This document shows, one piece after another, positions 18,248-27,116 of a DNA stretch of 61,647 nt. A program made the position numbers and the translations under genes. Positions within the stretch are counted from its first letter, which is position 1. Every line of letters starts with the position of its first letter. Under the pieces are notes generated by a model that ran no database searches, was not told where the DNA came from, and saw only the letters and a program-made list of their open reading frames with translations. Source of the stretch: Corynebacterium sp. (lineage in GTDB: Bacteria; Actinomycetota; Actinomycetes; Mycobacteriales; Mycobacteriaceae); assembly GCF_030532325.1 (NCBI RefSeq), contig NZ_JAUNLS010000017.1, positions 1 to 61,647 of the forward strand. The letters run 5' to 3'.

Positions 18248-19810
18248 ATGAAAACCTTCACCCCGCCCTCCACCCACGCCACTACCCCACCGCAGCGCGT
18301 ACGCGAGTTCCTGGCCACCGATCCCGCCGGCGACGTCTGCGGAACCGGCAGCCCCCACAGTGCACTGGCCCCCTTTAGTGGTGAGGAGCTCTTCTCCTTC
18401 CCCACCGCCACTGCCGCCGACGTGCACCGGGCCGTGGAGACCGCCCGCGTGGGCATCGGGCGCGGGGATCGCCGCGCCATCCTGCTGCGCCTGCACGATC
18501 TCATCTACCGCAACGAGGAGCTCATCCTCGACCTCATCCAGGCAGAAAACGGAAAGTCCCGCTCCCACGCCTACGACGAACTCATGGACCTCTACAACTG
18601 CGCGCGCTTCTACGGGGTCAACGTGCGCAAGGCCTTCGGCCCGCAGCGCCACCCCGGCGCGCTGCCCCTGCTGACCTCCACACGCACCCAGTACTACCCG
18701 CTGGGCGTGGTGGGCTTGATTAGCCCCTGGAACTACCCGCTCTCCCTGGGCGTGGGCGACGTGCTCGCCGCGCTTTCGGCCGGCAACGCGGTGGTGCACA
18801 AGCCGGATTCGCAGACCACACTCACCGCCATCCTTCTGCGCCGCTTGGCCATCGAGGCCGGCCTGCCTGCCGAGGCCTGGCAGCTGGTACCCGGCCGCGG
18901 CGCGGAGATGGGCGATGCGCTCATCCCGCTGGTGGACGGCCTCTCCTTCACCGGCTCCACCGCCGCCGGCAAGTCCATCGCCACCCAAGCCGCCGGCCGG
19001 CTCATTCCCACCATGCTCGAGCTCGGCGGCAAGAACCCACTGCTGGTGCTTGACGACGCCCCCTTAGCCGCCACCGCCCGCGGCACGGTGCGCACCGCCT
19101 TCTCCTCCTCCGGGCAGCTGTGCATGTCCGCCGAGCGCGCCTACGTGCACAGCAGCGTGTATGAGCCCTTCCTCACCGAGCTCACCCGCGCCCTGGATGA
19201 GCAGGTGCTGGGCGCCGCCTACTCGGACGCGGCCACCATCGGCTCGCTAACCTCCCAGCGCCAGCTCGACACCGTCCTCGATCACGTGGAGGACGCTCTC
19301 CACAAGGGGGCGACGCTGGTCTACGGCGGCACGCACCGCCCGGACCTCGGCCCCTACTTCTTCGAGCCCACGGTACTCACCGGCGTTACGCCGGAGATGA
19401 AGCTTTGTGCCGAGGAGACCTTCGGGCCGGTGCTGGCCGTCTACTCGGTGGACTCGGACGAGGACGCCGTCGCGCTGGCCAACGACACCCCCTACGGCCT
19501 GGCCGCCTCGGTGTGGACGGGCAACTCCCAGCACGGCTGGGCGGTTGCCTCCCAACTGGAGGCCGGCATGGTCAACATCAACGAGGGCTTCGCCGCGGCC
19601 TATGGCTCAATTGCCGCGCCGGGCGGCGGCGTGAAGGAATCCGGCCTTAACCACCGCCACGGCATCGGCGGCATGCGCCTGTGGGCCAACGAGCGCACCG
19701 TGGCCGAGCAAAAGCTGCACCCGCTCGCACCCTCAGAGCTGCTGCCGCCGGAGCGCTTCCGCGCGCTGGTGAGCACCGGCATGCGCGTAATGAAAAGCCT
19801 GCGGCTCTAG
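18248..19810 (+). CDS. gabD2: Succinate-semialdehyde dehydrogenase, GabD2 type
   Basis: The 520-residue aldehyde dehydrogenase oxidises succinate semialdehyde to succinate, probably with NADP. Family landmarks are 'GLISPWNYPLSL' (cofactor binding), 'FTGSTAAGKSIA', 'MLELGGKNPLLVLDDAP' with the general-base Glu, and 'SSSGQLCMSAERAYVH' with the catalytic Cys. The ATG at 18248 is favoured; a TAGAAT -10 hexamer lies about 19 bases upstream, giving a short leader. It is divergent from the PLP enzyme and ends 19 bp from the convergent CDF gene. The family is sure, the substrate rests on similarity. Confidence 0.88.
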   Translation: MKTFTPPSTHATTPPQRVREFLATDPAGDVCGTGSPHSALAPFSGEELFSFPTATAADVHRAVETARVGIGRGDRRAILLRLHDLIYRNEELILDLIQAENGKSRSHAYDELMDLYNCARFYGVNVRKAFGPQRHPGALPLLTSTRTQYYPLGVVGLISPWNYPLSLGVGDVLAALSAGNAVVHKPDSQTTLTAILLRRLAIEAGLPAEAWQLVPGRGAEMGDALIPLVDGLSFTGSTAAGKSIATQAAGRLIPTMLELGGKNPLLVLDDAPLAATARGTVRTAFSSSGQLCMSAERAYVHSSVYEPFLTELTRALDEQVLGAAYSDAATIGSLTSQRQLDTVLDHVEDALHKGATLVYGGTHRPDLGPYFFEPTVLTGVTPEMKLCAEETFGPVLAVYSVDSDEDAVALANDTPYGLAASVWTGNSQHGWAVASQLEAGMVNINEGFAAAYGSIAAPGGGVKESGLNHRHGIGGMRLWANERTVAEQKLHPLAPSELLPPERFRALVSTGMRVMKSLRL

Positions 19811-19829
19811 CAGCGCTGATACGCGAGCG

Positions 19830-20777
19830 TTAGAGCCCCGCCTGCGGCATGCGCAGTGTGCGGCGGTGCTCCACCCCGGTGGGTTCGACGTGAATGAAGA
19901 CCTCCGCGCCGGGGAAGAGCTCGTCGATGGCCTCCTCGATGCGGTCGGCGATGGTGTGCGAGTAGAGCACCGTCCACTCGCCGGGCACGTCCATGATGAG
20001 ATAAACCAGACGCTGGCGGCCCGAGGCCACCGTGCGCCGCGAGGTGAAGTGCACCTCGTACTTCTTCTCCAGCTCGTTGAGCAGGCTATCGAGTTCCTCG
20101 TGTTCCTCGATGGGCAGGGACTCCGAGAGCAGGCTGCTCAACGAGTTCTTGAGCAGCGTGTAACCAGTCCACAGGATGTTCAGGCCCACCGCAAATGCAA
20201 TGAGCGGGTCGAGCCACAGCCAATCGGTCAAGGCCACAGCCCCGACACCCACGAGAACACCCACGGAGGTCCACACGTCCGTCATGAGGTGGTGGCCGTC
20301 GGCGTTCAGCGTGGCCGAGCGGTACTTCTTGCCCGCGCGCATGAGCGCGATGCCCACCGCGCCGTTGAGCACGGCGGCCACGGTGGACAGCAGCAAGCCC
20401 AGCCCCGCCTGCTCCAGGGGCTGGAGATGGATGAGGCGGCGGGTGGCGGTGTAGAGGATCATGGCCGCGGCCACGAAGATCATCATGCCCTCCACCAGCG
20501 CCGCAACATACTCGGCTTTGCCGTGGCCGAACTGGTGGTTCTTATCCGCCGGCTTTGCGGCGATGCGCAGCGCGATGAAGCCCACCACCGCGGCGACAAG
20601 GTTGACGCCGGACTCGAGGGCGTCGGAAAGAAAGCCCACGGAGCCGGTGAGCGCTGCGGTGGCTACCTTGAGCAGAATCGTGGCCACCGCCGTGGCGATG
20701 GACAGCTTCATGAAGCGCTCGAGCAGCTTCTGCTCAGCGGGGTTGTGTACAGACTGGGTTTCTGCGTGTGCAGGCAT
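19830..20777 (-). CDS. Cation diffusion facilitator (CDF) metal exporter
   Basis: The 315-residue protein has an N-terminal membrane domain of six helices and a C-terminal cytoplasmic domain. The metal-site helices carry 'GFLSDALESGVNLVAAVVG' (D with E in place of the usual second His/Asp pattern) and 'LNADGHHLMTDVWTSVGVL', the HxxxD motif of TM5. The linker 'ADKNHQFGHGKAEYVAAL' is typical. The C-terminal domain ends with 'EEAIDELFPGAEVFIHVEPTG', containing the HVEP motif common to CDF proteins. Zn, Fe or Mn may be the substrate. It lies 58 bp after ychF on the same strand. Confidence 0.92.
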   Translation of the reverse strand: MPAHAETQSVHNPAEQKLLERFMKLSIATAVATILLKVATAALTGSVGFLSDALESGVNLVAAVVGFIALRIAAKPADKNHQFGHGKAEYVAALVEGMMIFVAAAMILYTATRRLIHLQPLEQAGLGLLLSTVAAVLNGAVGIALMRAGKKYRSATLNADGHHLMTDVWTSVGVLVGVGAVALTDWLWLDPLIAFAVGLNILWTGYTLLKNSLSSLLSESLPIEEHEELDSLLNELEKKYEVHFTSRRTVASGRQRLVYLIMDVPGEWTVLYSHTIADRIEEAIDELFPGAEVFIHVEPTGVEHRRTLRMPQAGL

Positions 20778-20835
20778 GCGTCACCTTTGGACAAGTCAGG
20801 GCCGTCGCCCTTGCGGGTTGTCAGCGGAGTTTTAT

Positions 20836-21921
20836 TTAACCGCCGATCTTGAAATCGCAGACGTCGCCGTCCTGCATGATGTAGTCCTTGCCCTCCTGGC
20901 GCACCTTGCCCTGGTTGCGGGCCTCGACCATCGAGCCGGCTGCGTCAAGATCCTCGAAGGAGACAATCTCCGCCTTGATGAACTTCTTCTCAAAGTCGGT
21001 GTGAATCACGCCAGCGGCAGCCGGGGCAGCCGTGCCCTGCTTGATGGTCCACGCGCGGGCCTCCTTCGGGCCGGCGGTGAGGTAGGTCTGCAGGCCCAGG
21101 GTGGCAAAACCGGCCTTGGCCAGCGTAGCCAGGCCCGGCTCCTCCTGCCCCACGGACTCCAGAAGCTCCATGGCCTCGTCCTCGTCGAGCTCGAGCAGCT
21201 CGGTCTCGGTCTGGGCGTCGAGGAAGACGCACTCGGCCGGCGCCACCAGCTCGGCCAGCTCGGCCTTCTTGGCGTCGTCGGTAAGCACCTCCTCATCGGA
21301 GTTGAACACGTAGAGGAAAGGCTTGGCCGTCATGAGGTGCAGCTCGCGCACCAGAGCCAGGTCGATCTCGCCGTTCTTGGCCGCGGCAAAGAGAGTGCGG
21401 TCATCCTCCAGGATCTCCTGAGCCTTCTTGGTGGCCTCGACGGTCTCGGCCAGATCCTTGTTCTTGCGGGCCTCCTTCTCCAGGCGCGGCAGGGCCTTCT
21501 CGATGGTCTGCAGGTCCGCGAGGATCAGCTCCGTATTAATAACGGAAATATCGTGGGCCGGATCGACCTTGCCGTCGACGTGGATGACGTTGTCATCGGA
21601 GAAGGCGCGCACCACCTGGCAGATGGCGTCGGCCTCGCGGATGTTGGCCAAGAAGGCGTTGCCCATGCCCTCACCCTTGGAGGCGCCCTCCACGATGCCG
21701 GCGATGTCCACGAAGGACACGGTGGCCGGGAGGATGCGCTCGGAGCTAAACATCTCCGCCAGGCGGTTCAGGCGGGCGTCGGGAAGCTCGACGAGTCCCA
21801 CGTTCGGCTCGATGGTGGCGAACGGATAGTTGGCCGCCAGGATGTCGGAACGGGTCAGGGCATTAAACAAAGTGGACTTGCCCACGTTGGGCAAGCCGAC
21901 GATTCCAAGTGTAAGACTCAC
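20836..21921 (-). CDS. ychF: Redox-regulated ATPase/GTPase YchF
   Basis: The 361-residue protein is an Obg-family P-loop NTPase. It starts at a GTG with MSLTLGIVGLPNVGKSTL (P-loop GLPNVGKS), then 'NYPFATIEPNVG', 'FVDIAGIVEGASKGEGMGNAFL', and the NMxE-type region 'FLYVFNSDEEV'. The C-terminal TGS domain ends 'GKDYIMQDGDVCDFKIG'. Length is typical of YchF (about 360). It binds ribosomes and proteasome/stress factors in other bacteria. The GTG start is 7 bases after a TAGGAT hexamer, so the message is probably leaderless. It is divergent from the AI-2E family gene. Confidence 0.96.
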   Translation of the reverse strand: MSLTLGIVGLPNVGKSTLFNALTRSDILAANYPFATIEPNVGLVELPDARLNRLAEMFSSERILPATVSFVDIAGIVEGASKGEGMGNAFLANIREADAICQVVRAFSDDNVIHVDGKVDPAHDISVINTELILADLQTIEKALPRLEKEARKNKDLAETVEATKKAQEILEDDRTLFAAAKNGEIDLALVRELHLMTAKPFLYVFNSDEEVLTDDAKKAELAELVAPAECVFLDAQTETELLELDEDEAMELLESVGQEEPGLATLAKAGFATLGLQTYLTAGPKEARAWTIKQGTAAPAAAGVIHTDFEKKFIKAEIVSFEDLDAAGSMVEARNQGKVRQEGKDYIMQDGDVCDFKIGG

Positions 21922-21928
21922 GGGGCCA

Positions 21929-21934
21929 ATCCTA
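21929..21934 (-). promoter_or_regulatory. -10 element, leaderless promoter of ychF
   Basis: TAGGAT (minus strand) ends 7 bases before the GTG start at 21921. Confidence 0.5.
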
Positions 21935-21968
21935 ACGCACAGCGAGTTTTTTCAGGCAAGATGGTGGG

Positions 21969-23552
21969 GTGAGTTCTGACAAGCACGATTCCCCAGGCTC
22001 CTCGCCGGATACCCACGCCGCAGCGAGGGGCACCGACGCCGCCGAGGCCTCACGCAGCACGTCTGTCGAAGGCCCCGCAGACATTACTGAGGCGGCGCTG
22101 AGCGGCCGCATTGACGACGTCGCCGATGCCACCACCCTGGACCAGGTCTCCCCGCACCCGCCCAGCGGCCAGGTGGATCGCTCCATGGTGGTCGGCGACC
22201 TCATCAAATCCGCTTCCTTGTGGGCGCTGCGCTTGTTCATTATCGGTCTGTGCGTCTACGCGGCCTACAAGATGGCGGGCAACTTCTGGCAGGGCATCCT
22301 GCCGGTGCTCATCGCGCTGATCATCTGCACCGTGCTGGCCCCCGGCGCCCGCTGGCTGCGCCAGCATCACGTGCCCGCCGCGCTGGCCGCGGTGATCACC
22401 ATCCTGATCTCGTTTAGCGCCGTCGGCTCGCTGTTTATGTTCATCGCGCCAGACTTTGCCCGCCAGTCGCAGACACTCTACTTGCAAACCGTGGAGGGCA
22501 TCCAGCGCCTCCAGCTGTGGGCGCAGGGCCCGCCGCTCAATCTCGACGCCGAGGACATGTCGCGCTACGTCGATGAGATTGCCTCCTGGCTGCAGCAGCA
22601 GGCCGGCACCATCGCCGGCTCGGTTTTTACGGGCATCGGCACGGTGACCTCCATCATGGTCACGCTGCTGATCGTCTTGGTGCTGACCTTCTTCTTCCTC
22701 AAGGACGGCCACCGCTTCCTGCCCTGGCTGCGCGAGGCCACCGGCCGGCGGACCGGCTGGCACCTCACCGAGATGCTCACCCGCGCCTGGAACACCCTGG
22801 GCGGCTTCGTGCGTGCCCAGGCGCTGGTCTCGCTTGTCGACGCCGTCTTCATCGGCCTCGGCCTCGCCCTCATCGGCGTGCCTCTGGCCATGGCGCTGGC
22901 AATCATCACCTTCATCGCCGGCTTCATCCCCTTCGTCGGCGCCATCGTTGCCGGCGCGCTCTCGGTGACCATCGCTTTGGTCTCCCTGGGCTTCACCAAG
23001 GCCCTCATGGTGCTCGCCCTGGTGGTGGCCGTCCAGCAGCTGGAGGGCAACGTGCTCTCGCCGTGGCTGCAGTCCAAGGCCATGAACCTGCACCCGGTCA
23101 TCGTGCTGATCTCGGTGACAGTGGGCTCCGCGCTCTTCAACCTGGTCGGCGCTTTCTTGGCGGTGCCGGTGGCCGCCACCATCGCCGTGGCCTACCGCTA
23201 CTTCCAGGACATGATGATGCTGCAGTCCGGTGAGAAGCGCGCCGAGGACATGAACTTCGCCACCGTGGCGGGCTTCCTCATCGGCCGCTACACCCAGCAA
23301 CAGGGCGAACACAAGCGGCAGGTGTGGCTGTCCATGCCGCAGTACGCCGCCCCGGAGGACGCGCTCGATGAGGTCTCCGCTGCCGGCGCGGACAGCGAGG
23401 ACGCCGAGGCCACCCTGGATGCGCGCCCCGGCGTGGGCGGTGAGGAGGAGGCCGCCCCGGCCCAGGGGGTCAACCCGGCGGTGGTGCGCTCAAGTTTCAA
23501 GAAGGCAGTGTCCTCCGTCGAACATCTGTTGCAGCCGCGCAAGCGTTCCTAG
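21969..23552 (+). CDS. AI-2E family transporter (PF01594-type permease)
   Basis: The 527-residue membrane protein has a polar N-terminal region of about 75 residues, about eight hydrophobic segments, and an acidic, polar C-terminal tail of about 90 residues. The conserved AI-2E signature region is seen as 'IVLVLTFFFLKDGHRFLPWL' in the middle and 'IAGFIPFVGAIVAGALSV' and 'QQLEGNVLSPWLQSKAMNLHP' toward the C-terminus. Some relatives export the AI-2 signal, others are ion antiporters; no substrate is implied here. The start is a GTG 47 bp from ychF. Confidence 0.9.
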   Translation: MSSDKHDSPGSSPDTHAAARGTDAAEASRSTSVEGPADITEAALSGRIDDVADATTLDQVSPHPPSGQVDRSMVVGDLIKSASLWALRLFIIGLCVYAAYKMAGNFWQGILPVLIALIICTVLAPGARWLRQHHVPAALAAVITILISFSAVGSLFMFIAPDFARQSQTLYLQTVEGIQRLQLWAQGPPLNLDAEDMSRYVDEIASWLQQQAGTIAGSVFTGIGTVTSIMVTLLIVLVLTFFFLKDGHRFLPWLREATGRRTGWHLTEMLTRAWNTLGGFVRAQALVSLVDAVFIGLGLALIGVPLAMALAIITFIAGFIPFVGAIVAGALSVTIALVSLGFTKALMVLALVVAVQQLEGNVLSPWLQSKAMNLHPVIVLISVTVGSALFNLVGAFLAVPVAATIAVAYRYFQDMMMLQSGEKRAEDMNFATVAGFLIGRYTQQQGEHKRQVWLSMPQYAAPEDALDEVSAAGADSEDAEATLDARPGVGGEEEAAPAQGVNPAVVRSSFKKAVSSVEHLLQPRKRS

Positions 23553-23579
23553 GCCGGCGCGTCCACCGCGTCTGACAGG

Positions 23580-24662
23580 ATGACGGGCATGACTTCTTTC
23601 GTGCCCGTCTTTTTGCTGTTTGTGGGACTCATCCTCGGCGCAATCCTCGGCTGGCTGGCGCGCGCCTACTCCGCCCAACGCTCCCAGCCCTCGGCGGAGC
23701 ACGCGGCGCTGATGGAATCGCAGCGCCGCCAAGCAGAGCTCGCGCCTTTGGAAAAGGCGATGGACAGGCTGGGGCTGCAACTGCAGGAGTTGGAAGAGGA
23801 CCGCCACGCCTCGCTCGCCGCGCTGAGCAGCCAGGTGCAATCCGTCACGCGCACCTCCTCGCGGCTGAGCGAGCGCACCGACAAGCTGGTGGGCGCCTTG
23901 CGCTCTCCCAACGTGCGCGGCCGCTGGGGCGAGATGCAGCTGGAGCGCGTGGTGGAGCTCGGAGGCATGCTCAAGCACGTGGACTTTGACTCGCAGGTCA
24001 CCGCCTACATCAACGGCCAGGCCGTGCGCCCGGATCTGGTGGTGCACCTGGCCGGCGGCCGCAGCATCGTGGTGGACGCCAAGGTGCCGTTTAGTTCCTA
24101 CCTCGATGCTCTGGAGACCGAGGACCCCGAGGAGCACGCCGGCTACCTGCGGCGGCACTCGCACCTGCTGCGCAGCCACGTGCAGGGGCTTTCCCACAAG
24201 AGCTACATCGAGGCCTTCTCCCCCACCCCGGAGTTCGTGGTGCTCTTTGTCCCGGCGGATCCATTCCTCGACGCCGCGCTCTCGGTGGACCCGGATCTCT
24301 TGGAGTTCGCCTTTGAGCGCAACATCGTCATCGCCACCCCCAGCACACTTTTCGCGCTGCTGCGCACCGTGGCCTTGGGCTGGCGGCAGGAGGATATTTC
24401 CGCCAAGGCCCGTGAGGTGCAGCGGCTCGGCCGCCAGCTCTACGCGCGCCTTAACACCGTGCACGAGCACTACGACAAGGTCGGGCGCGGCTTGGAAAAG
24501 GCGGTGCAGGCCTACAACGCCTCGCTAGCCTCCCTTGATTCCCGCGTGGCGGTGACCGCACGCCGCCTGCACGAGATGGACATTCCTGCGCGCAGCGACG
24601 TGCTCCCGGTGGAACCGCGGATGGTGGAAGACTGGCCACGGCGCGCCGGCGGTGAGGACTAA
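23580..24662 (+). CDS. rmuC: DNA recombination protein RmuC
   Basis: The 360-residue protein has an N-terminal membrane anchor (FVPVFLLFVGLILGAILGWLARAY), a coiled-coil stretch (about 30-100), then the RmuC domain: 'NVRGRWGEMQLERVVELGGM', 'RPDLVVHLAGGRSIVVDAKVP' (a nuclease-like DAK motif) and 'PEFVVLFVPADPFLDAAL'. RmuC limits inversions at short inverted repeats in E. coli. A second ATG three codons in (23589) is possible. It follows the permease gene by 27 bp. Confidence 0.93.
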   Translation: MTGMTSFVPVFLLFVGLILGAILGWLARAYSAQRSQPSAEHAALMESQRRQAELAPLEKAMDRLGLQLQELEEDRHASLAALSSQVQSVTRTSSRLSERTDKLVGALRSPNVRGRWGEMQLERVVELGGMLKHVDFDSQVTAYINGQAVRPDLVVHLAGGRSIVVDAKVPFSSYLDALETEDPEEHAGYLRRHSHLLRSHVQGLSHKSYIEAFSPTPEFVVLFVPADPFLDAALSVDPDLLEFAFERNIVIATPSTLFALLRTVALGWRQEDISAKAREVQRLGRQLYARLNTVHEHYDKVGRGLEKAVQAYNASLASLDSRVAVTARRLHEMDIPARSDVLPVEPRMVEDWPRRAGGED

Positions 24663-24721
24663 CACGCGAGAATTCAGCGTTACATGCGGCACGGAACTAA
24701 CGTTTCGCCATGGAGACACGC

Positions 24722-24727
24722 TAGACT
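24722..24727 (+). promoter_or_regulatory. -10 element, leaderless promoter of the DUF6542-like gene
   Basis: TAGACT fits TANNNT and ends 8 bases before the GTG at 24736. Confidence 0.5.
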
Positions 24728-24735
24728 TAGCCGCC

Positions 24736-25761
24736 GTGTCACAAGCCAGAAATCGCAACTCCACGGTCACGCACAGCGCAGCGCGCCCGGTCCATGGGCT
24801 CTCCCTTCCCATGGGGCTTTTGTGCATTGCGCTCGCAGCCCTCCTTGCTGTTGTGGTGACCATGCTCACCGGCGCGATTGGATGGCCTTTTGCCGTTATC
24901 TTTGGACTGACCGCACTCGCTGTCACCTGGCGGGTGGACCCGCGCGGGCTCTTCCTTACGGTGGCCTCCCAGCCACTCATTTTCTTTGTGTTCTTGGTGG
25001 CAGCCGGCTGGGTGAACACTCGCTCAAACCTGCCGCAGGGCGCCTCGGCCTTTTCCAAGACAGCCCTACTCACCTCCGCCTTTCCGGCGGTGCAGCACTT
25101 TCCAACGCTGCTGATCATCGTGGTGCTGTGTGCACTGCTGGCAGTCCTGCGCCTGTGGCGCGGCAAGGCCGCCGCCGAGCACAACACCAGGCGGGCGCAG
25201 GTCACCCGCCGCGCTGAGGCCGCAGCCAATCGCCGCACTAACTCCGAGCGCCTCTCGGTGGCTGAGCTCGTTGCCCGCGACCGCGCCGAGGACGCTGAGT
25301 ACCGCCAGCGCCAGCGCCGCATCCGCGAGCGCGACCGCGAGGCGCGCCGCCGCGAGCAGGCCAAGGAGCGCGAAGAGCAGGCGCGCAAGCGCGTTGAGGC
25401 CGGCCGCCCACAGCGCGAGGCCGCGGAGCGTAGCGCCGCGCAGCGCCTGGACAAGGCCCGCGCCGCCAGTGCCTCCGGCAAGGAGACCAGCCAGGACTCC
25501 GCACAGAACGCGGCGCAGGACTACGACGCCGACCGGGACTTCGCCCCGCGCCGCCCGGACCCCACCCGCCGCGCCGGGGATACCCTCTCCGATTCCGCGC
25601 GCACTGCGCGTGCAAGCGGGCGCTACTCGGATCACTTCAAGGCAGCGGCCGAGGAGTCCATCCGCAACGAGAAGGAGCGCCTGGCCCAGAAGCAAGCCCA
25701 GCGCGAGGCGCAGCGCGCAGGCAAGAACTCCACGCTCAACGAGAACCTCTACGAGGACTAG
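24736..25761 (+). CDS. Membrane protein, DUF6542-like, with long charged tail
   Basis: The 341-residue protein has four hydrophobic segments in the first 150 residues (for example 'MGLLCIALAALLAVVVTMLTG' and 'HFPTLLIIVVLCALLAVL') and then a long Arg/Glu/Ala-rich tail, roughly residues 155-300, that is likely helical or coiled. The GTG at 24736 is chosen because a -10 hexamer ends 8 bases before it; the frame is open further upstream but overlaps rmuC. The DUF6542 assignment is from memory of similar genes beside ispH/xseA in corynebacteria. Function unknown. Confidence 0.75.
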   Translation: MSQARNRNSTVTHSAARPVHGLSLPMGLLCIALAALLAVVVTMLTGAIGWPFAVIFGLTALAVTWRVDPRGLFLTVASQPLIFFVFLVAAGWVNTRSNLPQGASAFSKTALLTSAFPAVQHFPTLLIIVVLCALLAVLRLWRGKAAAEHNTRRAQVTRRAEAAANRRTNSERLSVAELVARDRAEDAEYRQRQRRIRERDREARRREQAKEREEQARKRVEAGRPQREAAERSAAQRLDKARAASASGKETSQDSAQNAAQDYDADRDFAPRRPDPTRRAGDTLSDSARTARASGRYSDHFKAAAEESIRNEKERLAQKQAQREAQRAGKNSTLNENLYED

Positions 25762-25841
25762 CGGAGGAGCTGTCCAGCCCGTTGCTTCCATTTCTGTGAC
25801 GTCATTGTTCCATCTCCGGCCGGACACCACCGAACACCAAG

Positions 25842-25878
25842 CGGCCCCGCACCCATCATGTCCGTGGGTGCGGGGCCG
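25842..25878. terminator. Strong 14-bp hairpin between convergent genes
   Basis: The arms 25842-25855 and 25865-25878 are perfectly complementary (CGGCCCCGCACCCA with its reverse complement) around a 9-base loop. It lies between the DUF6542-like gene and ispH, which converge, so it probably stops transcription both ways although neither side has a U-tract. Confidence 0.65.
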
Positions 25879-25900
25879 TTGGGGATCGCAGTGCTAGAAG

Positions 25901-25963
25901 CTACTGCTTCGCAGCTACTGGTTTCTGCTTCGCTGCGGCTGGTTACTGCTTCGCAGTGCGCGG
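25901..25963. repeat. 21-bp tandem repeat spanning the ispH stop codon
   Basis: Three units of 21 bp share CTGCTTCGC (plus strand). The last unit codes the ispH C-terminus; the two before it stay in the ispH frame beyond the stop, reading PAAAKQ and KPVAAKQ before a TAG. Confidence 0.7.
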
Positions 25964-26905
25964 GGCGCGCAGCTCGCGCGGCAGGGAGAAGGTGATGGTT
26001 TCGGTGGAGGTGGTGACCTCCTCGACGTCGTGGTAGCCGCGCTGATCGAGAAACTCGAGCACCTCGCGCACCAGCAGCTCGGGGACGGATGCTCCGCAGG
26101 TCACGCCCACGGTCTGCACGCCCTCGAGCCAGGCCTCGTCGATCTCAGAGGCAAAGTCCACGAGGTGGGCGGCCTTGGAGCCGGCCTCCAGGGCCACCTC
26201 CACCAGGCGCACGGAGTTGGAGGAGTTCTTCGAGCCCACCACAATCATCAGGTCGCACTTCGGCGCAATGTTCTTCACCGATTCCTGGCGGTTCTGGGTG
26301 GCATAGCAAATATCGTCTGAGGGCGGGTTCTCCAGATGTGGGAAGCGCTTGCGCAGCTCGTTGACGATGATGACAGTCTCATCCACGGACAGCGTGGTCT
26401 GGGAGAGCCAAATGAGCTTCTCATTTTCCAAAAAGTCCGGCAGCTTGGCCACGCCCTCGACGCCATCAACCAGGTGGGTGACCTCCGGGGCCTCACCAGC
26501 GGTGCCCTCAACCTCCTCGTGGCCCTCGTGACCCACCAACAGGATGTGGTAGCCATCGCGCTGGAAGCGGCGGGCCTCGTTGTGCACCTTGGTCACCAGC
26601 GGGCAGGTGGCGTCCAGGGTCAGCTGCTTTCGGCCCTCAGCCTCAGCACGCACCGCCGGGGAAATGCCGTGCGCGGAGAAAATAAGGTGCGCACCCTCGG
26701 GGGCCTCAGAGGCCTCCTCCACAAAGATGACTCCGCGCTTGGCCAGGGATTCCACCACGTAGCGGTTGTGGACAATCTGCTTACGCACGTAGATCGGCGC
26801 GCCGTACTTTTCCAAAGCCTTTTCCACGGTTTCCACCGCGCGGTCCACACCAGCGCAGTATCCGCGCGGGGCCGCCAGGAGCACGTTCTTGCCAGTTTCA
26901 GTCAT
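25943..26905 (-). CDS. ispH: 4-hydroxy-3-methylbut-2-enyl diphosphate reductase IspH (LytB)
   Basis: The 320-residue [4Fe-4S] enzyme performs the last step of the MEP isoprenoid pathway. The three cluster cysteines are in '[12 protein letters not shown]' (residue about 18), '[12 protein letters not shown]' and '[11 protein letters not shown]'; the catalytic Glu region is '[11 protein letters not shown]' and the SxN motif is 'GSKNSSNS'. The start MTETGKN at 26905 is favoured because a TACTCT hexamer ends 7 bases before it; an ATG ten codons upstream is an alternative. The C-terminus ends in TAKQ just at a TAA stop inside a heptad repeat. Confidence 0.95.
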   Translation of the reverse strand: MTETGKNVLLAAPRGYCAGVDRAVETVEKALEKYGAPIYVRKQIVHNRYVVESLAKRGVIFVEEASEAPEGAHLIFSAHGISPAVRAEAEGRKQLTLDATCPLVTKVHNEARRFQRDGYHILLVGHEGHEEVEGTAGEAPEVTHLVDGVEGVAKLPDFLENEKLIWLSQTTLSVDETVIIVNELRKRFPHLENPPSDDICYATQNRQESVKNIAPKCDLMIVVGSKNSSNSVRLVEVALEAGSKAAHLVDFASEIDEAWLEGVQTVGVTCGASVPELLVREVLEFLDQRGYHDVEEVTTSTETITFSLPRELRAPRTAKQ

Positions 26906-26912
26906 GGCCCCA

Positions 26913-26918
26913 AGAGTA
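26913..26918 (-). promoter_or_regulatory. -10 element, leaderless promoter of ispH
   Basis: TACTCT (minus strand) ends 7 bases before the ATG at 26905; the same hexamer precedes mazG. Confidence 0.45.
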
Positions 26919-27116
26919 TCTAAAGTTGCCGTCAAACAGTAGTCAGTGCTCGCTAGTCAGACTCACCGGTCGAGCTTACTTCTCACCACGAGCCGCGAGC
27001 TTTCGCCACCAGCTACGAGCAGCCCCAGCACCGCGCGTGTCCGTCGTGCTTAATACACTGGGGTGACGCGCCGCGCCGCAGCGGCACATAAGTTCTCTAC
27101 AGAAAGGCATCACGGA

